Positions 10,253 through 22,040 of a stretch of 64,000 bases of DNA are shown one piece after another. Where the stretch lies: positions 2,418,001 through 2,482,000 of the forward strand of contig JBLDXI010000007.1 of the NCBI GenBank assembly GCA_047495785.1. The letters are read 5' to 3'. This DNA comes from Lepidodermella squamata (taxonomy: Eukaryota; Gastrotricha). Positions within the stretch are counted from its first letter, which is position 1. Every line of letters begins with the position of its first letter. A program made the position numbers and the translations under genes. The notes beneath the pieces were generated by a model. The model saw only the letters and a program-made list of their open reading frames with translations, was not told the origin of the DNA and did no database searches.

Positions 10253-11881
10253 ATGGAATTTGCCGGAATTTATCTGCTGTTTTTCGGCGCGATACTTTTG
10301 CAAAGCTTTGCCGTTGATTTCGATGATTACGACACTCCACTTCTTGACCGAGATAGGCGTCAGGTTGGCAAGACCAAGTCCAAGTCATACCAGACAGATG
10401 AAGTAGTGAGCAATGCAGATAATTTTACCTACGAATCCGACCTAAACACCACCACTTCAACTGCCGCTACAACCACAACCCGTCTATCAACCCAGGGCAC
10501 TACCACTCCAAACCGCTATGGCGATTTCCAATGCCCGAAAAGGATGGTTGATCAAATTGAAAGTAACAAAGATGACTGCAACATACTGCCTCGAGTTCCG
10601 GTTAAAGTTGCGATTCGGGTCATCATAATGTCCCTGAATGATGTTGACGATACCACAGGAGTTGTGAGCCTAACAGCCCGTCTCGAGTTCAAATGGCAAG
10701 ACCCACGGCTGAAGGTTGACGACTGCAAAAACGCCACCCTGGTCACGCATCTCATCGACAAAATCTGGTACCCATACTTCGAGATTCAAAACGGCGCACA
10801 GGACGTTGTGTTCCCTGATAGTTGGGAGAAGTACCCGGCCGTTGTCAATGCAAACGGGGTGGTTGAATGGCGTGTGTCGCTTCATCTTGACCTGACCTGC
10901 GTGTTCGACGTAACTTACTTCCCTTTTGACACGCAACTCTGCAACATATTGATTCTATCCCCAAACTACCCGTTCGATGACGTGGTCTACGTCCTTGAAG
11001 ACGCGAAGGCTGCTGTGGTCAAGTACAGGGAGTCGACATCTCACCCTATGTGGAGCCTGACCCAGCAAACTGCCGATTTCCCAACTCGAAGCCCGGGTAT
11101 CCAAATGTGGTATCGAATTGATAGAAGACCGTTCTACTACGTCTGGACCATTGTCATACCCTCTGTTGCTACAGCAATCCAAACTGGTTCGACCTTCATA
11201 TTGCCAGGTATGTTGCTATGTTGTTAGCGTCCTTAGTTACCTGTTTTGTATCAGCTGGCGGGGATGAGAAGATAAGCACGGCTGTTAGTGGTCTTCTCGG
11301 CTACTTTTTCCTCTTCACCTTGTTCATCTCAACTACCCCGGCTACGAGTGATACAACCCCTGTTTTGATGATTTTCTTCGCTTACAACATCCGTAAGACC
11401 TTTCAATTTACTCATCACCCATGAACAAGGTTTTTTTCTAGTTTTGACCGGCCTGGCGATAGTTGCAGCGTGTGTTGTCCAGAATTTACTGAAACTGGAA
11501 GATGTTGAGGCGGCGAAGATGGAACGTCGGCAAAGTGAAGGGGAAGTTTTCTCCGAGTCTGAAAATCCTTTGAAGCAGAAAATCAACCGAAGTGCGAGTC
11601 AACCGCCCGTAACCAAGGAATCAAACTTCAAGGTCGCTATCGCCAGAAATTCGCTGGATGGCCCAGTAGGCAATAAGGCTATGCAAACGAAACCCGCGAA
11701 ATCTAAAAGAGTCAAATGGTATCGAAGGCTAACAGCAGCCGAGGCGAATGAAGTCTGCCTCCTACTGTTTTTCGGGCTGACTCTCATTGGATTCTTGTCG
11801 TTTGGTCTATGCGTGACGTATACGAAGAACCGAGTCGAGGAGATGAGTGTATTCACAGATATGATGCCTTACATCAAGTGA
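10253..11881 (+). CDS. Cys-loop ligand-gated ion channel subunit (nAChR-type superfamily)
   Basis: Pentameric ligand-gated channel subunit, 510 aa from three exons: 10253-11207, 11255-11392 and 11442-11881 (introns 47 and 49 bp). Start taken at ATG 10253, which begins a signal peptide (MEFAGIYLLFFGAILLQSFA). Then come a Thr-rich stretch (residues about 70-95), the ligand-binding domain and the diagnostic Cys-loop with exactly 13 residues between cysteines (C-VFDVTYFPFDTQL-C). M1 begins FYYVWTIVIPSV and M2 begins GDEKISTAVSGLLGYFF. The GDEK start to M2 resembles cation-selective subunits. A long basic M3-M4 loop is followed by M4 (VCLLLFFGLTLIGFLSFGLC). I do not see vicinal cysteines in loop C, so it may be a non-alpha-type subunit. 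It shares the Thr-rich N-terminal spacer with the lectin-channel gene at 26172. Confidence 0.85.
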
Positions 11882-12626
11882 GGCGCATCGCACGCACTCG
11901 AGAACGTTCTGAGGACAAAAACAAACAATTTGGCAACAACCCAAATTCAATTTAATTTCTAATTTAACTTACTAAGATTCATCGTCCGATGATTATTCAT
12001 TTCCCCAATTTCGTACTTTCGTGCTCGGCTTTCGAACTTTCAGTCAATGCATTGGAATATTTGACGTCAAATAGTTCAAATTTATGACATAGGTCACCAC
12101 GACGGCGTGATAACGAGAGCGAACGGCAAAACATGGGTAATAAAATCGCGTCGGCGGGCAGAAAAAATCCTCCTCTCTCAATTTCAAGTAATAAAATTGC
12201 TGGACGAAGGTAAATATACATGATAATTTCACACCTTCCTCGCCTCTTCGAGTCAGCCAAACAAAAAACAGCGTTCCGTCAACAAGGCAATTAAAACGGG
12301 GAGTTTTCCTAATTCCTGACTCTGCCGTATATTATGATGTGAATAAGGATGTTTTTCAGAGTTTAATTCACACCTGGAATTTTAACAGGTTACCAGACGC
12401 ACGTGTCCAGATCTTGACAGAAAGGGCAAAAAAGCGCCAAGATGACGCTGAAACGCGTGCGCATCATTGGCTGCTTGTCAAGTTTTATTGCCACGTGATG
12501 ACGCATCACCTCGCTGTTACTACAACACCTTTTCCACCACGTCTATGGCGCGTCGGAAGTCTATTGCCTCATCAGTCTGTCATTTTTCAACCACACGGAC
12601 AATAAAATAAACTGTATATAACTGAA
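11882..12626. other. Spacer upstream of P450 reductase
   Basis: No supported reading frame; overlapping minus-strand frames around 11997-12260 have no features. Any upstream exon encoding a membrane anchor for the reductase would have to lie here, but I could not find one. Confidence 0.35.
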
Positions 12627-14659
12627 ATGTTTTCTCTAATTGATAAAATCTCGTCGTTCATCGCTAAGCCCATCAGCTCGGCCGTCATGCTAGACATGTT
12701 TTCAAATGTGAATAAAAGGCGACGATCATCCATAGCCATCTACCCATTCAAACATATCGAAAACCAGCCGTCACTCCTCAAAGTCGATGAAGCTAATTTC
12801 GTCGAGAAAATGGCGATAAACGGCCAGCAAATGCTGGTCATCTACGGCTCTCAGTCCGGAACTGCCCAGGGCTTCGCGCATCGACTCGCGAAATCGGCGA
12901 ATCGATTTGGAATCAAATCGGTTGTTTACGACGCCAGCGAGTTGAACTATGATGATCTGCCGAAATTGGCCGCTGAAATCAGCAATAATCTCGTCGTCTT
13001 CTGCGTCGCAACTTACGGCGATGGCGAACCGCCTGATAATGCCTACGACCTTGATGATTGGCTCAAAAAAGGATCATCATCCGCCTTAAAAGGCGTCAAC
13101 TACGCAGTTTTCGGGTGTGGCAACTCGAGCTACGCGAATTTCAACAAATTCGGAAAATTTGTCGATGAATCAATGTCTCAACTCGGCGCGGAAAGAGTGT
13201 GCGATATTGGAATCGGTGACGTCCGTGAAGATATTCAAGGCGACTTCACGCAATGGTCCGATAAGTTTTGGGAGTCAGTTTGTCATAAATTCAGCATTCA
13301 GCCTGTTTCGACAAGTTCAAACGAGAGGCGGCGATTTTTGCGGGGAAAAATTTGGCCTGGTGCCAGAATTTTCAGAGGCGAGCCAGCTCTCGCCGGGTCT
13401 TATGAAGACCAAAAACCTCAATTCACCCCGAAAAATCCTTTTCTATCGGAAATCACCCTGAAAAAAGAGCTGAATAAAGTTGGACCAAGATCTTGCCTTC
13501 AAATCGAGCTGGATATCAATGGTAAAACTTTATTAATATTAATAAAATCCACCTTAATTTTTTTTATTTTTCCCCAGGAAGCGATTTTTCTTATAAACCT
13601 GGTGATCATCTGGCGATCTTGCCGTCAAACGATCCAGACCTAATCGAATCGTTAGGCAAACGCTTGAATATCGACCTCGATGAGGTGATAAATCTGGAAG
13701 CTATCGATCTGTCGGATTCGCTAAAATGTCCCTTCCCATGCCCGACAACTTATCGAACAGCCTTCACGCATTACCTCGACATTTCAGCCCCGGTAAAGCC
13801 GTCGGTTTTAGCCACTCTATCGCCTTACGCTGGAGACGAAGATCTAAGGCAGAAGCTAAGTCTAATGAGTTTATCGACTAAGCGTGGGAAATCGGCCTAT
13901 AAGCACTGGATCGTAAAGGATAGGAAGAACATTTTGGATGTTTTGATGGAAAATCCGAGTTTAAACCCACCCGTTGATTTATTATGCGAAATTTTACCAA
14001 GACTGGCTCATCGATACTACTCAATCGCCTCTTCGTCTCAATTTTCCCCGAATTCAATTCAAATCGTTGTATCAATTGTCAAATATCAAACTGAAACAGG
14101 CCGTGAGATGAAGGGTGTCTGCACGGACTTTTTATCCCGAGCTAAAATCGGCGATAAAATTCCGATTTTTCTTCGCAAATCGAATTTCCACCTGCCGCCG
14201 GTGAAAGATGCACCAATTATTATGATCGGCCACGGATCAGGATTAGCGCCGTTTCGAGGATTTCTACAAGATCGATGCGCGGCTGCAATCAAGGGATCTT
14301 CTCATCTCTATTTCGGGTGCCGAAATAAATCCGTGGATTTTATTTTCGAGGACGAACTAATCGATTTAAAATCGAGAGGGATATTGCCAACCTGCGAGGT
14401 AGCTTTCAGCCAGGACGGTCCAGAAAAATCTTATGTTCAACACCTCTTGGAGAGAGATTCCTCGAAATTATGGCATTTGATCAATGAAGAATGTGCAGTT
14501 ATTTACGTATGCGGAAATGCGAAAACTATGGCCGTTGATGTATTTGCGGCATTACGCGGTATTGTCGCCCAGCAAGGCGGGATGAATGATGAATCGGCAG
14601 CGAGGTACATGAAAAAACTGATCGATCAGCGAAGATATATGACTGATGTTTGGGTGTGA
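12627..14659 (+). CDS. POR: NADPH-cytochrome P450 reductase
   Basis: Diflavin reductase that passes electrons from NADPH via FAD and FMN to P450s at the ER. Exons 12627-13521 and 13578-14659 (56-bp intron) give 658 aa, near the usual length. FMN domain: VIYGSQSGTAQG (residues 71-82), ATYGDGEPPDNA, VFGCGNSSYANFN. FAD/NADPH domain: SYKPGDHLAILPSND, RYYSIASSS (FAD), GHGSGLAPFRGFLQDR (pyrophosphate/NADPH), VIYVCGNAKTMAVDV. The C-terminus ends DVWV with the aromatic residue that stacks on FAD. The N-terminus is only weakly hydrophobic (FIAKPISSAVMLDMF), not the usual strong anchor, so either the protein is loosely membrane-bound or a 5' exon is missed. Confidence 0.93.
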
Positions 14660-16338
14660 ATAATAAGTTTTCAGACGGCGTAACCTAATTTTAAATTACG
14701 AACTGTTTTTTTACGACGCAGTTTTCTGTTTTACTCAATAACACCTCCCGGTCGTAAAAATAGCAGAAGGAGTTTCTATTTTACTCGCTGCGGTTTTAAT
14801 ACCTATTTTTGTTTTTTTTCACATGGGAAAAAATAAAGCATTATCAGTGCGAATTGGTTTCATTGATCAAAGTTCGATATTCTATTGTCTTCATATAAAT
14901 AATGGTGTTTTTATTTTAAAATAAAGCCTAAAAATGATTTTTTGCAATCATTTACCTCAATTTTTTCATTACCTGGAAAACTCATTACCAGGTGCTTCTT
15001 TATTCAATTTAAATAATTTAATTTACAGCCCACGGTCTTTTTTTCATTGGGATGAAATTTCGATTATCCAGTGACTTCTAAAATTACTTTTCGGATTCAA
15101 TGCTAAAATTATCTTTATTTTTTTCAATTTATATGACGATTTCAACTTTTTTCTCATTTTTTCCCCATGTTTTAGCTTCAGGAAATTTTGCCTAATAGCA
15201 TGAAATATTAATTCGAGAGGGCTTTTCAAAAGTTCGTTCATGTTTATTTTTAATCCTCGCCCATGGCCGTTTTGTTCGGTAATTTTCCAAAAAATTGTCC
15301 GCACGTCCGTGTAAGTTGCATTTTCGATGCGCAGTTTATTTTAAAATGTTGCCCTAGATCAAGAATATATTGCCGGCACGCGGTGTTATGATAATTGTAA
15401 TCACTCGATAAAAATTGATTGCTTGCCGGGACCGGGGATTAAACAAATAAAGACTGAGACACTGGATCTGCGTCATTGCACATTCCGCTTGTAAATATAA
15501 ATACTCACCTATCTCAAAAGATGATGTGCGGCAATTACAGGAAAGTCTCATCTATTAGTAATTTTATCGATTTGGACCCACTATCAAGTATAGATTCGTT
15601 CAACTCTTGAGCGTTCTCGATTTCTTACTATCGCGCACTCGGCAGCAACTTCCGCTAATTTTCAGGAAATGAGATGTCATATGATCTCTGTCATCACACT
15701 TCCTGTTTATATTAGGTCAAATGACATTATCACATTCCAATAGTTTTCAGGTCATAGGTATAGGTCACAAATCCCAAAAGACCGAGTTTAAAAATTCCTA
15801 GTAAATTTCGAGTAAAACTCTGTAAAGCTTTATTATGAAATTCTCATCAGCTGACACCCTTTATAGACTCCAGACACCCTATATCGAGTGTGCTAACAGA
15901 TTCAATTCACCTTTGGCGAGTCGGAAAGTGGCCAAATATCATGAGATCCCTATTAAATGCTTAAGCCTGCAAGCTAATTTTCAGGGGAAATACGATGCTG
16001 CCTATTAAAATCGAAACTTGGGAAAATAATGGCCGCACTCGAATAAAGACCGTACCCGATTAATTTTGACCTATTTCTCGAAAAACAGGAAAATTACTCG
16101 CCGCCGCCTTTTTATACTGCACTGTATTATTAGCGAGAATAGATTAGTCATCACCTTTTCCTCTTGAATCCGTAATCATCGAAAATCGAAACCAATGTCT
16201 CCATGCATTGTGATTTGTTTTGTTATTTCAGGTGACACTCTTAAGGAGGCTGTTAATTATTAACAAAAAACGTCGCAATTTTACTCTGCAAAGATTCCGA
16301 CCACATTCAGTTTCAGAAATTTCCAGCATTAATCAACG
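14660..16338. other. Long spacer; left end of the duplicated cassette
   Basis: No supported gene. From about 15044 onward it is homologous to 40094-41184 in unit 2; before that it is not. The stretch 15310-15600 is especially similar between units (TATA-like TAAATATAAATACTC near 15495), which would fit a promoter or an untranslated first exon of the EGF gene, but the short frames there do not survive indels between copies and look non-coding. Confidence 0.4.
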
Positions 16339-17469
16339 ATGAACGCTGTCACATGCCAACCTGGCTGGGGGGGTCCCGACTGCTCGGATGGTTAGACAAT
16401 TTTTAATATAAATTTTAGATTTTATTTTTAGAATAATATCGTGTTCAGAAATATTGGAGGTGTAAATGATCGAAGCCTCCCAAGTGGCCGTTTATTTTTT
16501 CTTTGTTCAGTTTTTTGAGACAAAGGTTACCATGAGACTCATTGCGCTTTAGTTTTTCATAAACTAACGCGCTGGGAATATTCAGAAATAGTAGCAGCTT
16601 GTTTGGCCTATAAAATAATGTTTATCCAATCGCTGGGGTAACTCATTATTCAGCCAATTATAGCCGAAGTGACTAACCAATGTCCCGAGGGAACAAGTTT
16701 AAACGGACATTTGCATACAGGAGTCGGCTCATTATTTGAAATGCAAAGCTAGCTTGTTATCTTTTGCGCAACAAAATTTAAGAGATTTTTTTTCAAATTT
16801 CAGTTATGGACAACATTTTCACAAGTTAGTCACCGTATCTGATAGAATTTCTTGCATAATTTAATTAATTTTTATTAATGTGAAGACTTTAAAATGTGGC
16901 CAAATGTGGGTTTCAAAATTTCAAAATCTCACATTTTTCTTCTGTTCAGTGCCGATTTAAATTCAAATTTGAACGAAATTTTAAGGAAATTTCAGGTTTA
17001 TATTTTAAATTTCATAGTAAGAGTTTTTTAATTCTTTTTAATTTTCTTAAAACTTTTTTTAAAACTTCAAAATTTTATTTTTGCAGCAGTCTGCAATCCA
17101 AAATGTAAAGAAGGCGAGGTTTGCATTGCCCCGGACACTTGCTCTTCAAAAATCGACATCCCCGAAGCTAACGGCGTATCGAGGTGCCGTCATTTCTTTG
17201 TCGCTGATTCGGCCCTGGAAGAAAATCACGCGCTCGAAGATCACTTAATACAACTACCAAGATTATCAAGCAGCCAGGTGGCCACTCTGGTGCTGATCTG
17301 TGTCGCCAGTTTGTCAATCCTATTCATATGTTCCTTACTGGTTTATGCTACGAAACGAAGCGCTGAGCATTACATGAAGAGAATAGCGGCGGCTGATAGA
17401 AAATCAACATCGTCATCGAAAAAACTGGTGATTCAAGATAATGCGCGGCTCAGCATAGATGAAGCCTAA
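16339..17469 (+). CDS. Small EGF-like single-pass membrane protein, copy A
   Basis: Exons 16339-16390 and 17087-17469 give 144 aa (phase-1 intron, GT...TTGCAG). The exon junction falls inside an EGF-like module: TCQPGWGGPDCSD from exon 1, then VCNPKCKEGEVCIAPDTC from exon 2. The CxPGWxGxxC signature is typical of EGF/Delta-type domains. A linker, one transmembrane helix (VATLVLICVASLSILFICSL) and a basic Ser/Lys-rich cytoplasmic tail follow. AATAAA lies near 17555. No signal peptide is seen in exon 1, so upstream exons may exist; an in-frame stop precedes the ATG. Copy A lacks 12 bp of exon 1 that copy B retains. Orientation and closeness to the polycystin-like gene are kept in both units. 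Function unknown beyond likely adhesion or receptor role. Confidence 0.65.
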
Positions 17470-18124
17470 AATTGGTATCCGAAAACTTTCCAAGCACGAC
17501 GTGCTCTATCAAAAATGTCCGGCTTCATTTTGCTGCCCAGATTTTTTGTTAAAGAATAAAGATGAGTCATTTATTTGATTTTTTCTCCAATTTCCAATAT
17601 AAAAAACTAGCAAGGTGGCGACTCAGTTTTATCTGGAAGACACGATATCGATCGATTATCGAAATGAACTAAACTATTCGCGTTGTTTGCGCAGCGTGCA
17701 GGTTTTGTTTTTGCGAGTTTTTTTCTGCCGTGCCTAAGGGGACGCCTTTGCACCAACGCCTGGCGACTGATTATTGTGTGACCGCAGCTGCTGCTGCTGC
17801 TGCGTCGCAAAAAGACGAAGCGAAGCTGCACCGAATCAGTCCGAAGGCTGATAATGGCTCTCTTGCGGGTTGGGACTATTACCAACAAAAAACAGAGATA
17901 ACAAGCTACCCTGGTAATTTTATTATCGCTGATCTCTACCAGAAACAGGATTTTTCGTGCGCAATGGTCAAATAAAAACTCCTCCTTAAAAAATATAATT
18001 TATTCTGTTTTTTTCAGAAATCACTTTGTTCCCCATGTTTTTTCTGTTTTTATCGTCTTTAGATATTATGAAAGAACAGATTTTACATCTTGCAGAAAAT
18101 TGGCATCAATTATAACGGGTCGGC
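17470..18124. other. Spacer between EGF and PC1-like genes, copy A
   Basis: Holds a CTG repeat and an 81-codon frame (17730-17975) with a poly-Ala run; the same region in unit 2 has stop codons in that frame, so it is not coding. AATAAA near 17555 probably ends the EGF transcript. Confidence 0.55.
17788..17802. repeat. CTG trinucleotide microsatellite (5 units)
   Basis: Five perfect CTG units; the orthologous place in unit 2 (42611-42634) has eight. A length polymorphism that arose after the duplication. Confidence 0.8.
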
Positions 18125-20718
18125 ATGTCATTAACCTGCAATAGAACAAATGCGTCGTGCCCTACTTTCAACGTGACCTCACACGATAATGACAACACTC
18201 TAATTATTGCTTTCGAGTGCATCTTTGTCGCTCTTTCTCTACTAGCTAGCATTTACGCCCGTTTCGCCGACCAGGATGACCGGAAAAAAGTTGAAGCCGT
18301 TCAATTTAGTAATTATTGCATAAAATCGCTATAATTTCAGTGGAGTTTTATGCCGCTTATCAACAATGAATCGCATCAAAAGTTGGAATATAAAATTTCG
18401 ATTTTCTGCTCCGGTGTTCGATCCGGTCACCTGGGTCCGAAAATTTCTATCCGCCTGCTCGGTGAAATTTGCGATACAACATGGCGCCATTTGGACGATG
18501 GCATTCGAAAGGTTTTATCCCCAAATCCCTTTCGAAATTGAATCAACTTTTTTCTACATAGTCATTCGATGGGTCGTCGAAAGTAGAAAATTTCAGTCTG
18601 AGAACATTCACGCCACTCGGTCGGATTAATACGGTTGAGGTGAATGTAGGGTGTCAGCTCGAGCCCCGGCTAAACGATGTCCCTTATTCGATTTACATCG
18701 ACCGCATTGTTGTCACGGACGTTGAGGAAAGTAACAGGTAAAAATTAATAAAAAATTGAATTGCTGTCATTAATTTCATTAATTCAGATTCGTGTTCTTT
18801 GCCAAGTCCCGAATTGTTAATGGCGGCTTGAATAAATGTTTCCAGCTGGCCTCGAAAAAAGAATTCGAGAGCTTCTTACTATTGTTAAGCGATTACCTCA
18901 CAACTTGGCTATTTCAAAGCCATTCTTGGATGTCAGCTTTTCAGGTAGATCATTTCAACTTGAGGTGCTTCGAACAACATTTTTGTTCCGCAGAGATGTT
19001 TTCCTGATAGTTTGTCGAAAATGCATCGAATCGCCATTTTGGCCAGCGGGGTTAGCCTTGCAATGACTTCGAACGCCATTCTCGTTAACTCAGATTACAA
19101 AGACAATAGCCAACTCATCTCAGCATTCTATATTTCACTTTCCCTCACTGTTCCTCTGTATGCAATTGAACTCGCATACCGAACTAAATTCTGGCTGGCT
19201 TCATGGGCAGGTATATCATGAGATTCGTCAATATTTATTGTAAACAAAATCACTATTTTTTAGCATTTGCTGCCGGCTTTTCATCTGCCTCGTACCATGT
19301 CACTGTGTCTAGTTTGTCCTGGACGTCAGAAAATTCTAAACAATGGCTATATTTCATGCTGCTGTATCTCGTTTTCGACATTTTCGTCGTTCAGTTGTTA
19401 AAAGGAACCCTCATCGCAGTTGTTAATTCGGCGTTGGGCCGGCTACCTGGCGATGAATCACCCTGGAAGTACGAGACAATTTTCAACGATGGTCTCCTGA
19501 TCACAGATATTGGTCTCGCTGAAAGCCAGGACTGCGAATCAACCAACAGTATTTCACATTTTAATTTCAATTATTTTGAAAATCTTCCCATAAATTAGGC
19601 TTTTCTAGGTTTTTCTGATTCCATTTTTTGTTTCAAAGTTTTTTGCGGCATAGACGTTTTTATCTTCCCATTTTAGTGCGTTTGGCGACGTGGCCTTACC
19701 TGTGTTCATAACTGAGCAAAATAGGAACATTGTGGGCTAAGAAGCTCTTGATCTACCTTGAAATACTTCCAAATATGGCATAGGTGACAGATAGTAATTT
19801 GGAAAATTGATGATCCGGGCTTCCCGATTTTTTTTTCTTTTTTTTTCACGGAGTCGATAAGGTTTCCCAACTCTACCATTAGCAACATATCGATCGTATC
19901 ATTAATAATGGAATGTTTTCGTGAAAAAACAAGAAACAAGATTTTCCCTCCAACCTTTTGCATGCATAATTACTTTGTTTTTTCACAACAAATTTGCATA
20001 ATTAATGATGCAAGGTAAAAAATTGCTGCGGGGAGCATACGTCCTGTGGAAACTTTGGGTTATTAGCACCCTGAATGCATTTTTGAAGGATGAAGGAGGT
20101 GATATCTATAAAGCTTCCCATTCGCCTTTTAAATGAGCAGCAATACATTTTTAAACTTCGACGTTTAGGAATTTTTAAGGGAATTACCAAGTTTCTTGAA
20201 TCGTGGATATAACATTCAAGTATTTTCTTGTTTTAGTTGAAAATGCACTTCTTCGACTTGATCGATTCGTCGAGCGGCGATTATCGATGATAGAAGCCGG
20301 CGATGATCAGGACAAACTGATAAGAAATGCAATCGCCTTAATGGCCGAGAGAATGGTCGCGCCGCCGAACGAGCAGCTCATCGACGGCCCAGTCTATGTC
20401 CCATCGCCCGAAGAAGGCAACGCAACATCTGCCGGGCCGGACTACGCAGACGACGGTTATCAGTCCATCACAGGCGGCATCGATTCATCTCGCCGGGGTT
20501 CGATGTGGTCGTTCGAGGCTGATGATGAAGAAATGGCGATTCGGCAACGCCGTTGGACGACTTCGACCCCGGCCAGGAGGAGGTCGAGTTTGCTGAATAT
20601 GCAGAACGAACAGGTGGAGTGTGGTGGCTATCGGGCGAGGGCTTCGACGTCTGATGCGCACAGTGTGGCGGCTCGAGCCGCTCGGAAACTTGCTGCTATC
20701 AGATCGAACAGGGTTTGA
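18125..20718 (+). CDS. Polycystin-1-like PLAT-5TM protein, copy A
   Basis: Seven exons: 18125-18298, 18341-18511, 18562-18737, 18788-18944, 18994-19210, 19264-19548, 20237-20718; 553 aa. Order: glycosylated Cys-containing N-terminus, TM1 (TLIIAFECIFVALSLLASIY), PLAT/LH2 domain (YKISIFCSGVRSGHLGPKIS, then SFDGSSKVENFSLRTFTPLG, then YSIYIDRIVVTD and FVFFAKSRIVNGG), TM2-TM5 and a cytoplasmic tail. TM1-PLAT-TM2 order, the segment SKMHRIAILASGVSLAMTSN and the segment FDIFVVQLLKGTLIA match the polycystin-1/LOV-1 family. The family normally goes on to TM6-TM11; here it stops after five, and a Ser/Arg-rich 160-codon last exon replaces them. An alternative end at 19598 (stop after exon 6 read-through) cannot be excluded. 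Role by family: membrane mechanosensory or adhesion receptor. Confidence 0.78.
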
Positions 20719-20939
20719 CTTATATAATTTGATGCTTATTTTTAGAATCGTGAAGTATTTACAAGCAAATGTAACGATTGAAACGCCTGGTTATGTTGTG
20801 TAATGTTGTGAATTTTAATTCGACTTGTGAAATAAAATTTCTATTTTGTTCAATGCTTGGCGGTTTGTTGGTTGGTCTAGCCAAAGACCTGGCTCGATTG
20901 GATGCTGTTGTAGTAAGCTCTTATTTAACGGAATCGTGT

Positions 20940-22040
20940 TTATTCAAATTTCAAATAACGGAGCAAAACAGGAGGCAAGACGCCACTCAATCCATTGTCT
21001 ATAGCATTGTTTCGCTTTTTGTAACCAGTCGGCAGTCGGTTGAGAATTGCCATCCTACACATAGCTTGAAGCTTCATCGGGAAAAGTTCCATAACACGAG
21101 GCATCAAAATCTGATTCACAACAATTCCAGCTGAATCATTCGTCGGGGCTTTGTATGCTTCAGGGTTGAATGAAGAAGTCATACGAGCAAATAAAAGCAT
21201 ATCAAATAACTGATGGTCGACTTGATCAGGGGTATTTATTCTGTCGCAAGCCCATCGCGCCACGATTATGCTCGTGAAATAGTCATCTTCGGCACAGGAT
21301 TTGCATAAGAAACCAGACCTTATCAGAGATATCGTGAAGTCAGCTATAGGACCACGGGGATAAACGGGTAATGTTATCCCTTGAATGGTGGCGTAATCTG
21401 GTTTTGTAACCATGCAATTGCCCCAGTCATGGTAAGCCAAATCATTAGAATACTCAGCTCCAGCTTCGATCAGCATTCTCGCTATTTCCCAGTTGGAATT
21501 CCACCTGATACAGGAATTTAACAAGGCCATTGACCTATCTTTTGGTACATCCAAATTCGCCCCACGGCTTAGAAGGAGCTCCACAACAGGTTTAAACTCA
21601 CGTTCGACACTCCATTTCAAAGCCGTGTTTAAATGAGGATCTCCGTAATTGACATCAGCGCCATGATCGAGTAGAATTCTCACGGTTTCCACGCGATCTT
21701 CGAGACGGTCTCCACCTCGATTATCTATTATCAAATATGAACCGAATGAATCAAGTTCAGCGCTTCTTATATCAGGATGGCAGGCTGCTGTTAAGCATGT
21801 GAATTCACAATGAGGTGGAGCGTAACTTTTGAGACCGTATGATACTGGAGTATCCAAGTTCACTTTAACCACGGATAACAAATAGTTGAGGCATTTAGGA
21901 CTTGCTGTAGCGCTGATCAGCCGAGCGATTTTGTCGGATCCAAACACTGAAATCTCCCTGTCCAGCAGGCGGGAAAACTCGGAAATGTTGTCGTCATCGC
22001 ATGCTTGAGCGAATTCAGCTCGATCAAAATCATAGCTCAT
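20940..22040 (-). CDS. Ankyrin repeat and SOCS box (ASB-like) protein, copy A
   Basis: 366 aa, one exon, start taken at the ATG at 22040 (MSYDFDRAEF); the frame remains open further upstream but that extension is not conserved in copy B. Ankyrin repeats are clear in the middle (VRILLDHGADVNYGDPHLNT, VVELLLSRGANLDVPKDRS, ARMLIEAGAEYSNDLAYHD). The C-terminus fits a SOCS box: a KLQAMCRMAIL helix resembling the BC-box, then LPPVLLRYLKFE. By family such proteins are substrate receptors of Cullin-5/Elongin ubiquitin ligases. The gene is convergent with the polycystin-like gene, 221 bp apart. Intact in this unit; the copy in unit 2 is frameshifted. Confidence 0.75.
   Translation of the reverse strand: MSYDFDRAEFAQACDDDNISEFSRLLDREISVFGSDKIARLISATASPKCLNYLLSVVKVNLDTPVSYGLKSYAPPHCEFTCLTAACHPDIRSAELDSFGSYLIIDNRGGDRLEDRVETVRILLDHGADVNYGDPHLNTALKWSVEREFKPVVELLLSRGANLDVPKDRSMALLNSCIRWNSNWEIARMLIEAGAEYSNDLAYHDWGNCMVTKPDYATIQGITLPVYPRGPIADFTISLIRSGFLCKSCAEDDYFTSIIVARWACDRINTPDQVDHQLFDMLLFARMTSSFNPEAYKAPTNDSAGIVVNQILMPRVMELFPMKLQAMCRMAILNRLPTGYKKRNNAIDNGLSGVLPPVLLRYLKFE

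Noticed and set aside
15354-15551. 65-codon minus-strand frame in a spacer conserved between units
   Set aside because: Indels between units 1 and 2 break it, so conservation there is not coding.
17730-17975. 81-codon frame with a poly-Ala run
   Set aside because: The Ala run is a CTG/GCT microsatellite, and the homologous frame in unit 2 has stop codons.
18366-18629. 87-codon frame overlapping the PLAT exon
   Set aside because: It lies in another frame across a 50-bp intron; the PLAT frame with consensus splice sites explains the region better and is conserved in copy B.
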